64,000 nt of DNA from Desulfovibrio mangrovi (GTDB taxonomy: Bacteria; Desulfobacterota; Desulfovibrionia; Desulfovibrionales; Desulfovibrionaceae), in NCBI RefSeq assembly GCF_026230175.1, contig NZ_CP104208.1, positions 2,294,001 to 2,358,000 on the forward strand. The letters run 5' to 3'. This document shows, in pieces, positions 16,975 through 24,368 of the stretch. The position numbers and the translations under genes were made by a program. The number at the start of each line of letters is the position of its first letter. Position 1 is the stretch's first letter. The notes under the pieces were generated by a model. It was not told where the DNA came from. It did not search any database and worked only from the letters and a program-made list of their open reading frames with translations.

Positions 16975-18471
16975 ATGTCCTTATCACTCCGCAAGCGAAT
17001 ACTTCTGCTGCTGACCGCCATCGTACTCGTCAACATCGTCGGTGCGGGAGTAACCCTGTGGTATACCCAGCGAAGCAAGGCGCTTCAGTCCGGCATTATC
17101 GATATGGAAGTGGGGGCAATGCATGCCGCCTTCGGGCTTACCTCCGAGCTTCTTTCCCAGCGCGGGTACACCACCTACTTCTTCCTGAACAGCGACCCCG
17201 CATGGCTCACGCAGATGGAAATCCACCACAAGGCCTTTCAGGAACAGCTTGAACGGGCCCGCGAATTTTCCACCATTCAGGGCGGGCGGGAAATCCTGAA
17301 CGAAATCGAATCGCAGTACATACGCTATGTCTATGCCCGCGAGCAGGTCATCGAACACTACAAGAACAACCGTCGTGAGGATGGAGCACGCCTGCACTGG
17401 ACCATCCGCGAACGCTTCCACAATATTCTCTCCCTGTGCGACGAGTTCCGTGCCCTGCATGAGGAAAGCATAGAAAGACAACGTGCTGCCTATCTGGATG
17501 AATCCGCCATGCTCGTGGCCCTTGCGGTCACGGGCATTCTGCTTTCCGCCTTCAGCGGTGCATGGCTGGCCTCCGTGCTGGTACAGCGAGTGCTGAACCC
17601 TATCCGCGACATGGCCAACAATACGCTGGAGGCACTTGATCCCCACCATAAAAGCCATGCTGCCACCGTCAACAACGAGGTGGAAGCCCTTGGCGACAAG
17701 CTGCGCAGCCTTATCACCGACGTGGGTGATGTGCAGAAACAGCTTGATGCCAGCCGCGAATCCCTCATTCAGTCGGAAAAGCTGGCACTGGTGGGCAAGC
17801 TTGCCGCAGGCGTGGCTCACTCCATCCGCAATCCGCTCACCTCGGTGAAGATGCGTCTGTTCTCGCTGGAACGCTCGCTGGAGCTTGATGAACACCAGCG
17901 TGAAGACTTCGAGGTGGTCAGCGAAGAGATTTCCCACGTGGAAAGCATCGTGAAGAATTTTCTGGAATTCGCCCGCCGTCCCAAGCTGCGTCCCCGCAAC
18001 CAGAGCCCCTCGGACGTGGTGGACATGGCCCTGCGCCTGCTGCGGCACCGGCTGGAATCCAACGGCACGGAGATCGTGCTCAACCGTCAGGCACGCCTGC
18101 CGGAAATTCCCCTTGATGCAGACCAGCTCAAGGAGGTGTTCGTCAACCTGATGATCAACGCCTGCGATGCACTGGTTACCGGCGGCACCATCACCGTGAC
18201 GGAAGAAACCGGCCTCATTGAACCCATGGGCGAAGTGGCTGTCATCCGCATTGCAGATAACGGTCCGGGCATTCCGGCCGACATCATGGACAAGATATTC
18301 GACCCCTTCTTCAGCACCAAGGAAGAAGGTTCCGGTCTCGGGCTTGCCATCGCCCGCCGCGTTGTGGAAGAACATGGCGGTTGGCTGCACGTACGTTCCG
18401 GCGATGACGGCGGCGCAGTATTTGTCATTGCCCTGCCGGGCAACAGGAGGTCTACATGGCTACGATCCTAG
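16975..18471 (+). CDS. Membrane sensor histidine kinase with helical periplasmic domain
   Basis: Kinase of 498 aa from ATG 16975 (site GAGGTG; a GTG two codons earlier is less likely). Membrane helices lie at about 8-28 and 180-200; the periplasmic part between them is predicted helical and rich in Glu/Arg/His, like four-helix-bundle sensors of chemoreceptors. A HAMP-like linker follows (VLNPIRDMANNT), then His box LAAGVAHSIRNPLTSV near 280, N-box LMINACDAL, and G-boxes DNGPGI and GSGLGLAI. Its stop overlaps the downstream NtrC-type regulator by 16 bases, so it almost surely phosphorylates that protein. Confidence 0.87.
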   Translation: MSLSLRKRILLLLTAIVLVNIVGAGVTLWYTQRSKALQSGIIDMEVGAMHAAFGLTSELLSQRGYTTYFFLNSDPAWLTQMEIHHKAFQEQLERAREFSTIQGGREILNEIESQYIRYVYAREQVIEHYKNNRREDGARLHWTIRERFHNILSLCDEFRALHEESIERQRAAYLDESAMLVALAVTGILLSAFSGAWLASVLVQRVLNPIRDMANNTLEALDPHHKSHAATVNNEVEALGDKLRSLITDVGDVQKQLDASRESLIQSEKLALVGKLAAGVAHSIRNPLTSVKMRLFSLERSLELDEHQREDFEVVSEEISHVESIVKNFLEFARRPKLRPRNQSPSDVVDMALRLLRHRLESNGTEIVLNRQARLPEIPLDADQLKEVFVNLMINACDALVTGGTITVTEETGLIEPMGEVAVIRIADNGPGIPADIMDKIFDPFFSTKEEGSGLGLAIARRVVEEHGGWLHVRSGDDGGAVFVIALPGNRRSTWLRS

Positions 18472-19865
18472 TGGTGGATGACGATCCGCAGCTCCGCCAG
18501 AGCTTCGAAAAGCTTCTGAAAGCCGAAGGGCACAACGTGCTCACGGCGCCGAGCGGAGAAAAAGGCGTGGAAATCGCCGCGGAATCGGAACCGGACATGG
18601 CCGTACTGGACGTGCGCCTGCCCGGCATGAACGGACTTGAAACCTTCAAGGTGCTGCGCGGCATGTATCCCGCGCTTCCCGTTCTGGTCATGACGGCTTA
18701 CGGCACCACGGAGACGGCCATTGAGGCCACCAAGATGGGGGCTTTCGACTACGTCATGAAGCCCTTCAACGTGCCGGATGTGCTCGCCCTCATCGGCCGT
18801 GCGGTGGAAGTGCGGGCCCCCAGACCCATGAGCAGCGATTCCGTCGCCACCTCCCACGCCCTGCTCGGCCGCAGCGTGGCCATGCAGGAAGTCTGCAAAC
18901 AGATAGGCCGCGCCGCTCCCACGCAGGCTACCATTCTCATCCGCGGCGAATCCGGCACCGGCAAGGAGCTTGTGGCCAACGCCGTACACAAGCACAGCAC
19001 CCGCTCCGAACACCCTTTCTGCGTCATCAACTGTGTGGCCATTCCTGAAACCCTGCTGGAGAGCGAACTCTTCGGCTACGAAAAGGGCGCATTCACCGGT
19101 GCCAGCAACCGCAAGGCAGGCAAGATTGAACAGGCCAACCGCGGCACGGTGTTTCTCGATGAAATCGGCGACATGCCCCCTTCCATTCAGGCCAAGATTC
19201 TGCGCCTGCTGCAGGAACGCCAGATCGAGCGACTTGGCGGCAAACTGCCCATTCCGGTTGATGTCCGCATCATCGCCGCCACCAACCGCGACCTGGAAAA
19301 AGCCGTAGCCTCCGGCGACTTCCGTGAAGATCTTTATTACCGCCTGAACGTGGTATCCCTGACGCTCCCCCCGCTGCGCGAGCGCCGCGAGGACATTCCC
19401 CTGCTGGCGGTTCACTTCCTTGAAAAGTACGCCAATGAACTGAACATGCCCAACCCCGGCCTCACGGAACGGGCCAAGGCCGCCCTGCAGGATTTCCCAT
19501 GGCCGGGCAACGTCCGTGAGCTTGGCAACATGATACAGAAGGCCCTCATCTTCAGCCGCGGCCTTCCCATAGACGCCGAAGATATCGCCGCCCTGCTCGG
19601 AGAAGCCGTTTCTGCTTCCGGCGGACTGGACGAGAACACCGAAGAGTCGGTCGTCCGCTGGGTTCGCCATGCCCTGCTGGCCGAGCCGGGTGACGGTCTG
19701 TTTGAAGCACTGGGCGACAGGTTCTGCGCCATCGTCATCCGCGAAGCGCTCACCCTCACCGGCGGCAACCGCACGAGGGCTTCCAAGCTGCTGGGCATGT
19801 CCCGGCCCACGCTCATCGCCCGCATCGAAAAATACGGTCTCAAGGTGGAGGCATCCGTCAGTTAA
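18456..19865 (+). CDS. Sigma-54-dependent response regulator (NtrC family)
   Basis: Activator of 469 aa. Receiver 1-115 (ILVVDDDP; phospho-acceptor in MAVLDVRLPGMNG; Lys in YVMKPFN), AAA+ at about 130-375 with GESGTGKE, GAFTGA and VFLDEIGD intact, and Fis-type HTH at the end (GGNRTRASKLLGMSRPTLIARI). It overlaps the kinase gene and has AGGAGG before the ATG. Two strong sigma-54 promoters flank this kinase/regulator pair (15726 and 20045), so it is the obvious candidate activator for both. That link is inferred from proximity only. Confidence 0.9.
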   Translation: MATILVVDDDPQLRQSFEKLLKAEGHNVLTAPSGEKGVEIAAESEPDMAVLDVRLPGMNGLETFKVLRGMYPALPVLVMTAYGTTETAIEATKMGAFDYVMKPFNVPDVLALIGRAVEVRAPRPMSSDSVATSHALLGRSVAMQEVCKQIGRAAPTQATILIRGESGTGKELVANAVHKHSTRSEHPFCVINCVAIPETLLESELFGYEKGAFTGASNRKAGKIEQANRGTVFLDEIGDMPPSIQAKILRLLQERQIERLGGKLPIPVDVRIIAATNRDLEKAVASGDFREDLYYRLNVVSLTLPPLRERREDIPLLAVHFLEKYANELNMPNPGLTERAKAALQDFPWPGNVRELGNMIQKALIFSRGLPIDAEDIAALLGEAVSASGGLDENTEESVVRWVRHALLAEPGDGLFEALGDRFCAIVIREALTLTGGNRTRASKLLGMSRPTLIARIEKYGLKVEASVS

Positions 19866-19955
19866 CCTTCCGCCCCTGTCTGTAAACAGACATGACACCC
19901 TGCCCTTTGCTGTCCATATCCGGACAGACAGATCGTAAAAAAGCCTGACACCGAA

Positions 19956-19983
19956 GGCGGCCCCTGCTTGGGGCCGCCTTTTT
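19956..19983 (+). terminator. Rho-independent terminator
   Basis: GGCGGCCCC / GGGGCCGCC stem (9 bp, all G-C), loop TGCTT, then five T. It ends the kinase/NtrC operon. Confidence 0.88.
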
Positions 19984-20044
19984 CATTGTCGTCACAATAT
20001 GCTGTTATACAAGGATAATATTTTGCAAAAAGAGCGCACACTTT

Positions 20045-20059
20045 TGGCACGCCGGTTGC
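20045..20059 (+). promoter_or_regulatory. Sigma-54 promoter of the TSUP/phosphotransferase operon
   Basis: TGGCACG-ccgg-TTGC is a full match to the consensus. The predicted start of transcription is at about 20071, one base before the ATG at 20072, so the first message may be leaderless. CATTGTCGTCA at 19984-19994 also occurs (CATTGTCTTCA) upstream of the 15726 promoter. Confidence 0.85.
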
Positions 20060-20071
20060 CTTTAGTGGGGC

Positions 20072-20473
20072 ATGAACATGTATCAGGTCATAGACAAGGG
20101 TGCCTGCACCATACTCATAGCGGAGCGTAACAGCCGAATCGGCGCGCTGCTGGAGAAGGCCTTTCAGAACAGGGGCTATCCGGTACTGCTCGCCGCCAAC
20201 GGTTATGAAGCCGCTGAGATTCTGATCAGGGAGAACCCCGCCCTGCTCGTGCTGGACCCTGACCTGCCTTACCTGTTCGCGCTTCTGGAAGCCGGCAAGG
20301 GCATTCTGACAGAAAGAGTGCCTGTCATCCTTCACCCGCTCTCCGCCGGGGAGGATATCGGAATTGCCGTGCCGACTTCCGGAACAGTGTACAAGGAAGC
20401 AGACCCCGAGAGGCTGCTTCTGGCGGTTGAATCAACACTGACAGGTCAGGCCATGCGGGAGGTTCAGAGATGA
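20072..20473 (+). CDS. Degenerate receiver-domain protein
   Basis: Protein of 133 aa with the overall beta-alpha rhythm of a response-regulator receiver (TILIAERNSRIGALLEKAF at the start) and an Asp at the phosphorylation position (D62 in LVLDPDLP). The usual acidic pair is reduced to A-E-R, and the switch residue region reads VILHPLSAG; a Lys is present in VYKEADP. It may be a pseudo-receiver that binds partners without phosphorylation. Two starts are possible, ATG 20072 and ATG 20078; neither has a normal ribosome site because the sigma-54 promoter directly abuts them. The stop overlaps the kinase start by 4 bases. Confidence 0.7.
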   Translation: MNMYQVIDKGACTILIAERNSRIGALLEKAFQNRGYPVLLAANGYEAAEILIRENPALLVLDPDLPYLFALLEAGKGILTERVPVILHPLSAGEDIGIAVPTSGTVYKEADPERLLLAVESTLTGQAMREVQR

Positions 20474-21897
20474 CCCTAACCCAAAACCCACATGACTCCT
20501 TCCGCTGGCTGGCCGCCAGAGTGATTCTACTTTCCGCAACGCCGGTGGCTCTGCTTGCCCTTGTGGTCAGCAGCCTGCTGTTCACGGCGTACGGTAGCGA
20601 TGCGCAGCGTCCCTTCGGTGCACTGGTTCATGCAGTGACCAAGCAGGCCCAGTCCGTGCCGGAGGCGCTCCGCAACGCCCGTGATGCCTTTCCGTCAGCA
20701 ACCGTCATCTACATAGAGAACGGTGCGGTTGTGCAGTCGGAAGGCGAGGTGGTTCACCACCCCGTATCGGAAGAAGCAGCCCAGCTTGCCGCAACGCTGC
20801 AGGCAGATGAAGGACTGGGATGGACGATCAAGACCGTCACGCCGCCCTTCCCCGGCAGCATTGCCATGGCCGCAGTGGCTCTGCAGTTCGCCGCACCGGA
20901 GGCCCTGAGCCGCGCCGTTGTCGTGGCCACGCCGCTGGGTTCGCTGTTTCCGCAGATGGAATTCGCATGGGGCATGACGCTGATCGTTTCCGGCGTGCTT
21001 GCAATGCTGCTCATATACAACTCGCTGGTTTTCTCCGGCTACGTGCAGCAGAAGCTCTCTTCCGAGGAACTGCGCCGCCGCGCCCTTGAACGCCGCATGG
21101 TGGAGGCCAACCGGCTCTCTTCTCTCGGCACGTTGGCTGCGGGCATAGCCCATGAAATCAACAATCCGGTTTCCATCATGACGCAGGAAGCCGGCTGGAT
21201 AGAAGATCTGACTGAAGACAATCTGCCCCGAGAAGAGCTGGCCGAGAAGGTACGCACATCCGCCCAGACCATCCGCACGCAGGGCGCCCGCTGCCGCGAC
21301 ATCACCCACAACCTGCTGCGCCTGTCCAGGCAGGGGGCAGTAGAGGCGGCTCCGGTGGACCTGAACCAGACAGCCGAAGAGGTGGCTGCCCTGAGCAAAC
21401 ACCGCTGCACCCGACAGGGGGTGACGCTGACTGTTCGCACCCAGCCCGGCATTTCAACGGCATACGCGGCACAGGCACATGTTCAACAGATACTGATGAA
21501 CCTTGTAGGGAACGCGCTCGACGCCATGCAGAATCAGGAACACGGCACCCTTTCCCTGTTCACCTGGGAAGAAAGCGACAGGGTGTGCATTGCGGTAGCC
21601 GACAGCGGCCCCGGCATGAGCGAGGCGATACGTTCCAGAATTTTCGAGCCCTTCTTCACCACCAAACCGTCTGGCAAGGGCACCGGACTTGGGCTGGCCA
21701 TCTGCTACGGACTGGCCAGGCGCAACAAGGGCACACTGAGCGTCCGCAGCGCGGAAGGAGAAGGCACCATATTTGTTCTGGCCCTGCCCCGCATGGAAAC
21801 CGATGAGGACATGCTGGCAGAACAGGACAACGAGGACGAGAACAGAGCTCCCGCAGAACCGGAGCAGAACCACCGACCCGAAGGAGACTTGGCATGA
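20470..21897 (+). CDS. Membrane sensor histidine kinase
   Basis: Kinase of 475 aa with membrane helices at about 18-38 and 165-184 and a short (about 125-residue) periplasmic domain of no recognised type. His box [16 protein letters not shown] near 228, N-box [10 protein letters not shown]-boxes DSGPGM and GTGLGLAI; acidic tail. The core resembles that of the kinase at 13357 (LSSxGxLAAGxAHExNNP), suggesting paralogs. It overlaps the gene on either side by four bases, placing it in the operon driven from 20045. Confidence 0.86.
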   Translation: MTLTQNPHDSFRWLAARVILLSATPVALLALVVSSLLFTAYGSDAQRPFGALVHAVTKQAQSVPEALRNARDAFPSATVIYIENGAVVQSEGEVVHHPVSEEAAQLAATLQADEGLGWTIKTVTPPFPGSIAMAAVALQFAAPEALSRAVVVATPLGSLFPQMEFAWGMTLIVSGVLAMLLIYNSLVFSGYVQQKLSSEELRRRALERRMVEANRLSSLGTLAAGIAHEINNPVSIMTQEAGWIEDLTEDNLPREELAEKVRTSAQTIRTQGARCRDITHNLLRLSRQGAVEAAPVDLNQTAEEVAALSKHRCTRQGVTLTVRTQPGISTAYAAQAHVQQILMNLVGNALDAMQNQEHGTLSLFTWEESDRVCIAVADSGPGMSEAIRSRIFEPFFTTKPSGKGTGLGLAICYGLARRNKGTLSVRSAEGEGTIFVLALPRMETDEDMLAEQDNEDENRAPAEPEQNHRPEGDLA

Positions 21898-22277
21898 CCA
21901 CCGAACCCATGACCGTATTGCTGGTAGACGACGAACCCGACTTTCTCTCCGTCGTGGCCCGCAGGCTGGAAAGGCGCGAAATGCAGGTCCATGCCGTAGG
22001 GTCCGGCGAAGAGGCACTGGCACTGCTGGAAAACCATCCGGTCGATGCTGTTGTACTGGATGTGAAAATGCCCGGAATGGACGGAATCGAAACCCTCAAG
22101 CGCATCAAGGCGGCCCACCCTGAGGTGGAAGTCATCATGCTCACGGGCCACGCCGACCTCGAAGTCGCCATCAGCGGCATGGCGCTTGGCGCTTTCGATT
22201 ACCTGCTCAAACCGGCAGACATTGACGAGTTGATGTTCAAGTTGCGGGACGCGTCCCGCACAAGGCTGCGGGTCTGA
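21894..22277 (+). CDS. Single-domain response regulator
   Basis: Receiver-only protein (127 aa): VLLVDDEPD, phospho-acceptor in VVLDVKMPGMDG, Thr in IMLTGHAD, Lys in YLLKPAD. Starts in the ATGA overlap with the kinase gene, which is its probable donor. It is followed by the TSUP permease gene after 112 bases without an obvious terminator. Confidence 0.88.
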   Translation: MTTEPMTVLLVDDEPDFLSVVARRLERREMQVHAVGSGEEALALLENHPVDAVVLDVKMPGMDGIETLKRIKAAHPEVEVIMLTGHADLEVAISGMALGAFDYLLKPADIDELMFKLRDASRTRLRV

Positions 22278-22389
22278 TCCTCAAATACGGAAGCGTGCAG
22301 TTCGGCAAATGTGTGGCACGTCGGCACGCTTCAATCTGAAGAAACAGACCCCCTTGAAACGAACGCTCTTACGGAGGAAGGTTAACGCG

Positions 22390-23643
22390 ATGAGGAAGTT
22401 TTACTCAATGATGATGGCAGCATCTGCCGCCCACGCGCGGTGGGATTATGAACAGTCCATGAGCATTCTGAAGAGCCGCAAGAAAATGCTGTTCCTTATG
22501 CTTCTGGCGCTCCCCGCGCTGCTGGTTTCACTGGCAGTGGCCGGCGACGTGATGCCCTCGATGCTTGGCGGCAAGTCTGCATACAGCCCGGCGCACTACA
22601 CGCCCTCGGTATTTCTTGTTTCCATCCTGATCGGCCTGTGTGCCGGTCTGATCACCGGCTGCATCGGCGCCGGCGGCGGCTTCATTATCACCCCCGCGCT
22701 CATGAGCGCCGGCATCAAGGGTATTCTGGCGGTTGGTACCGACCTGTTCCACATCTTCGCCAAGGCGATCATGGGTACTGCGGTGCACAAGAAGCTGGGC
22801 AACGTTAACACCAAGCTCGCCGTCGCCTTCCTTGTCGGCTCCGGCGTGGGTGTTACCGGCGGCGGTCTTATCAACCGCGCCCTGTACGAACTGAACCCCG
22901 TGCTCAGCGACACCTTCATCAGCGCCATTTACGTGGTTCTGCTCGGCTTCCTCGGCTTCTACTCCATGGCCGACTTCCTGAAGCTGCGCAAGGCTGACGA
23001 CGGCGGCTGCGCTCACGGCGGTCCCGCTCCGACCGAAGGTACCGGCCTGCCCGCAAAGCTGCAGTCCATCAACATTCCGCCCATGATCACCTTTGACGAA
23101 GACCTCGTGCCCGGCGGCAAGAAGATCTCCGGCGTCATGGTTGCCATCAGCGGCGTGTTCGTAGGTTTCCTCGCAGCCATCATGGGTGTGGGCGGCGGTT
23201 TCGTAACCTTCCCCATCTTCGTATACGTGCTGGGCGTTTCCAGCTTCACCACCGTGGGTACGGACATCCTGCAGATCATCTTTACCGCAGGCTACGCCTC
23301 CATTACCCAGTACGCCATCTACGGCTTCATCTTCTACACGCTGGCCATGGGCATGCTGCTCGGCTCCCTGCTGGGCATCCAGCTGGGCGCACTGACCACC
23401 CGCGTGGTCAAGGGCATCTACATCCGCGGTTTCTACGCCATCGCGATTCTCGCCGGCTTCATCAACCGCCTGTTCGACCTGCCCTCCAAGCTCGTATCCA
23501 TGGAAATCATCGACCTGCCTGCCTCGTTGGTAGCCAACCTCTCAACCGTGGGCAGCTATCTGTTCTTCGCAGTCGTAGCGGCATTCGGCTTCTGGGTTAT
23601 CTCCACCTTCATCACCAAGATTCCTGCACTCAGGGAGGGCTAA
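22390..23643 (+). CDS. TauE/SafE (TSUP) family anion permease, copy A
   Basis: Inner-membrane transporter of 417 aa from the ATG at 22390, which has a GGAGGAAGG site; the frame is open from 22309. The two TSUP half-repeats are clear: LITGCIGAGGGFIITPALM in the first and FLAAIMGVGGGFVTFPIF in the second. Family members move sulfite, sulfoacetate, thiosulfate or other sulfur or organic anions. A cytoplasmic N-terminal extension of about 35 residues precedes the first helix. Codon use is strongly biased to C-ending codons, as in highly expressed genes. It is followed three bases later by a small membrane protein and then by a PEP-synthase-like gene; the same trio recurs at 52-60 kb. Confidence 0.87.
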   Translation: MRKFYSMMMAASAAHARWDYEQSMSILKSRKKMLFLMLLALPALLVSLAVAGDVMPSMLGGKSAYSPAHYTPSVFLVSILIGLCAGLITGCIGAGGGFIITPALMSAGIKGILAVGTDLFHIFAKAIMGTAVHKKLGNVNTKLAVAFLVGSGVGVTGGGLINRALYELNPVLSDTFISAIYVVLLGFLGFYSMADFLKLRKADDGGCAHGGPAPTEGTGLPAKLQSINIPPMITFDEDLVPGGKKISGVMVAISGVFVGFLAAIMGVGGGFVTFPIFVYVLGVSSFTTVGTDILQIIFTAGYASITQYAIYGFIFYTLAMGMLLGSLLGIQLGALTTRVVKGIYIRGFYAIAILAGFINRLFDLPSKLVSMEIIDLPASLVANLSTVGSYLFFAVVAAFGFWVISTFITKIPALREG

Positions 23644-23646
23644 ACC

Positions 23647-24351
23647 ATGTTGGTAAGAAACAAGAAGTCATTCTCTCTGGGCGGCATCATGCTTGTGGGC
23701 TTCTCTGTGGTGTTCATCTCCATGTTCACCCCGAACTTCGGTGACGGCAACAACGCCTTCACTGCTGCCGACAAGCTGTTCAACTCCATCTCCAAGGGTT
23801 CCACCTACTACATCCCCGCCATCCGCGAAGCGGCCAAGGGCGGCGACAAGCAGGTAACCCTGAACCTGCACATGGCAAGCGAAGCGGAAGCCGCCAAGGT
23901 ATCCACCATCTTCGGTTCCGTGGCTGAAGCTTCCGCAAGCGGCAGCGACGTCACCGTCACCGGCAACCTTGCCGCCATCCTCGGCCGTGCCGTTGATGAC
24001 AGCGACGCCATGTTCGCCAACAATGAAGAGCCCCTGAAGGCCGCGTACAATCTGGGCGGTCAGGAAGGCATGTACATGTGGTGGAAGGGCCTGAAGGCCG
24101 CTGAAAAGAACCTGAAGAAGCAGGAACTGTTCAAGGAAGCCGCCCTGGTGAACACCGTCATCAACCGCGGCGTGGAAGTGGGCTACAACTACTACGGCAT
24201 TCAGCCTGAAAGCGCTTCTTCCCGTACCGGCATCCTTGCGTTCTCCCTGATCTTCTATGTAGTATACACCCTGTGGTTCGGTTATTCGATCTTCTTCCTC
24301 TGCGAAGGCATGGGCCTCGCCATGAAGGGTGGAAAGAAGAAGGAAGTATAG
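23647..24351 (+). CDS. Two-helix membrane protein of unknown function in the TSUP operon
   Basis: Unrecognised 234-aa protein. One membrane helix at about residues 11-30 and one at about 193-218 flank a 160-residue soluble, probably periplasmic, domain rich in Ala, Ser and Lys (ISKGSTYYIPAIREAAKGG; GMYMWWKGLKAAEKNLKKQ). It ends in a lysine-rich cytoplasmic tail (KGGKKKEV). Starts 3 bases after the permease gene and shares its highly biased codon use, so it is probably an abundant partner of the permease. An ATG at 23647 directly follows the stop region and no better start exists. Confidence 0.8.
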   Translation: MLVRNKKSFSLGGIMLVGFSVVFISMFTPNFGDGNNAFTAADKLFNSISKGSTYYIPAIREAAKGGDKQVTLNLHMASEAEAAKVSTIFGSVAEASASGSDVTVTGNLAAILGRAVDDSDAMFANNEEPLKAAYNLGGQEGMYMWWKGLKAAEKNLKKQELFKEAALVNTVINRGVEVGYNYYGIQPESASSRTGILAFSLIFYVVYTLWFGYSIFFLCEGMGLAMKGGKKKEV

Positions 24352-24368
24352 GACATAGGTAGATCCCG

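Noticed and set aside
16984-18390. 468-codon minus-strand frame opposite the kinase at 16975
   Set aside because: Composition of an antisense shadow; the plus-strand kinase has full motifs and operon overlap.
22311-22325. TGGCACG sequence upstream of the TSUP-A gene as a sigma-54 promoter
   Set aside because: The -12 position reads CACG instead of TTGC; transcription probably continues from 20045.
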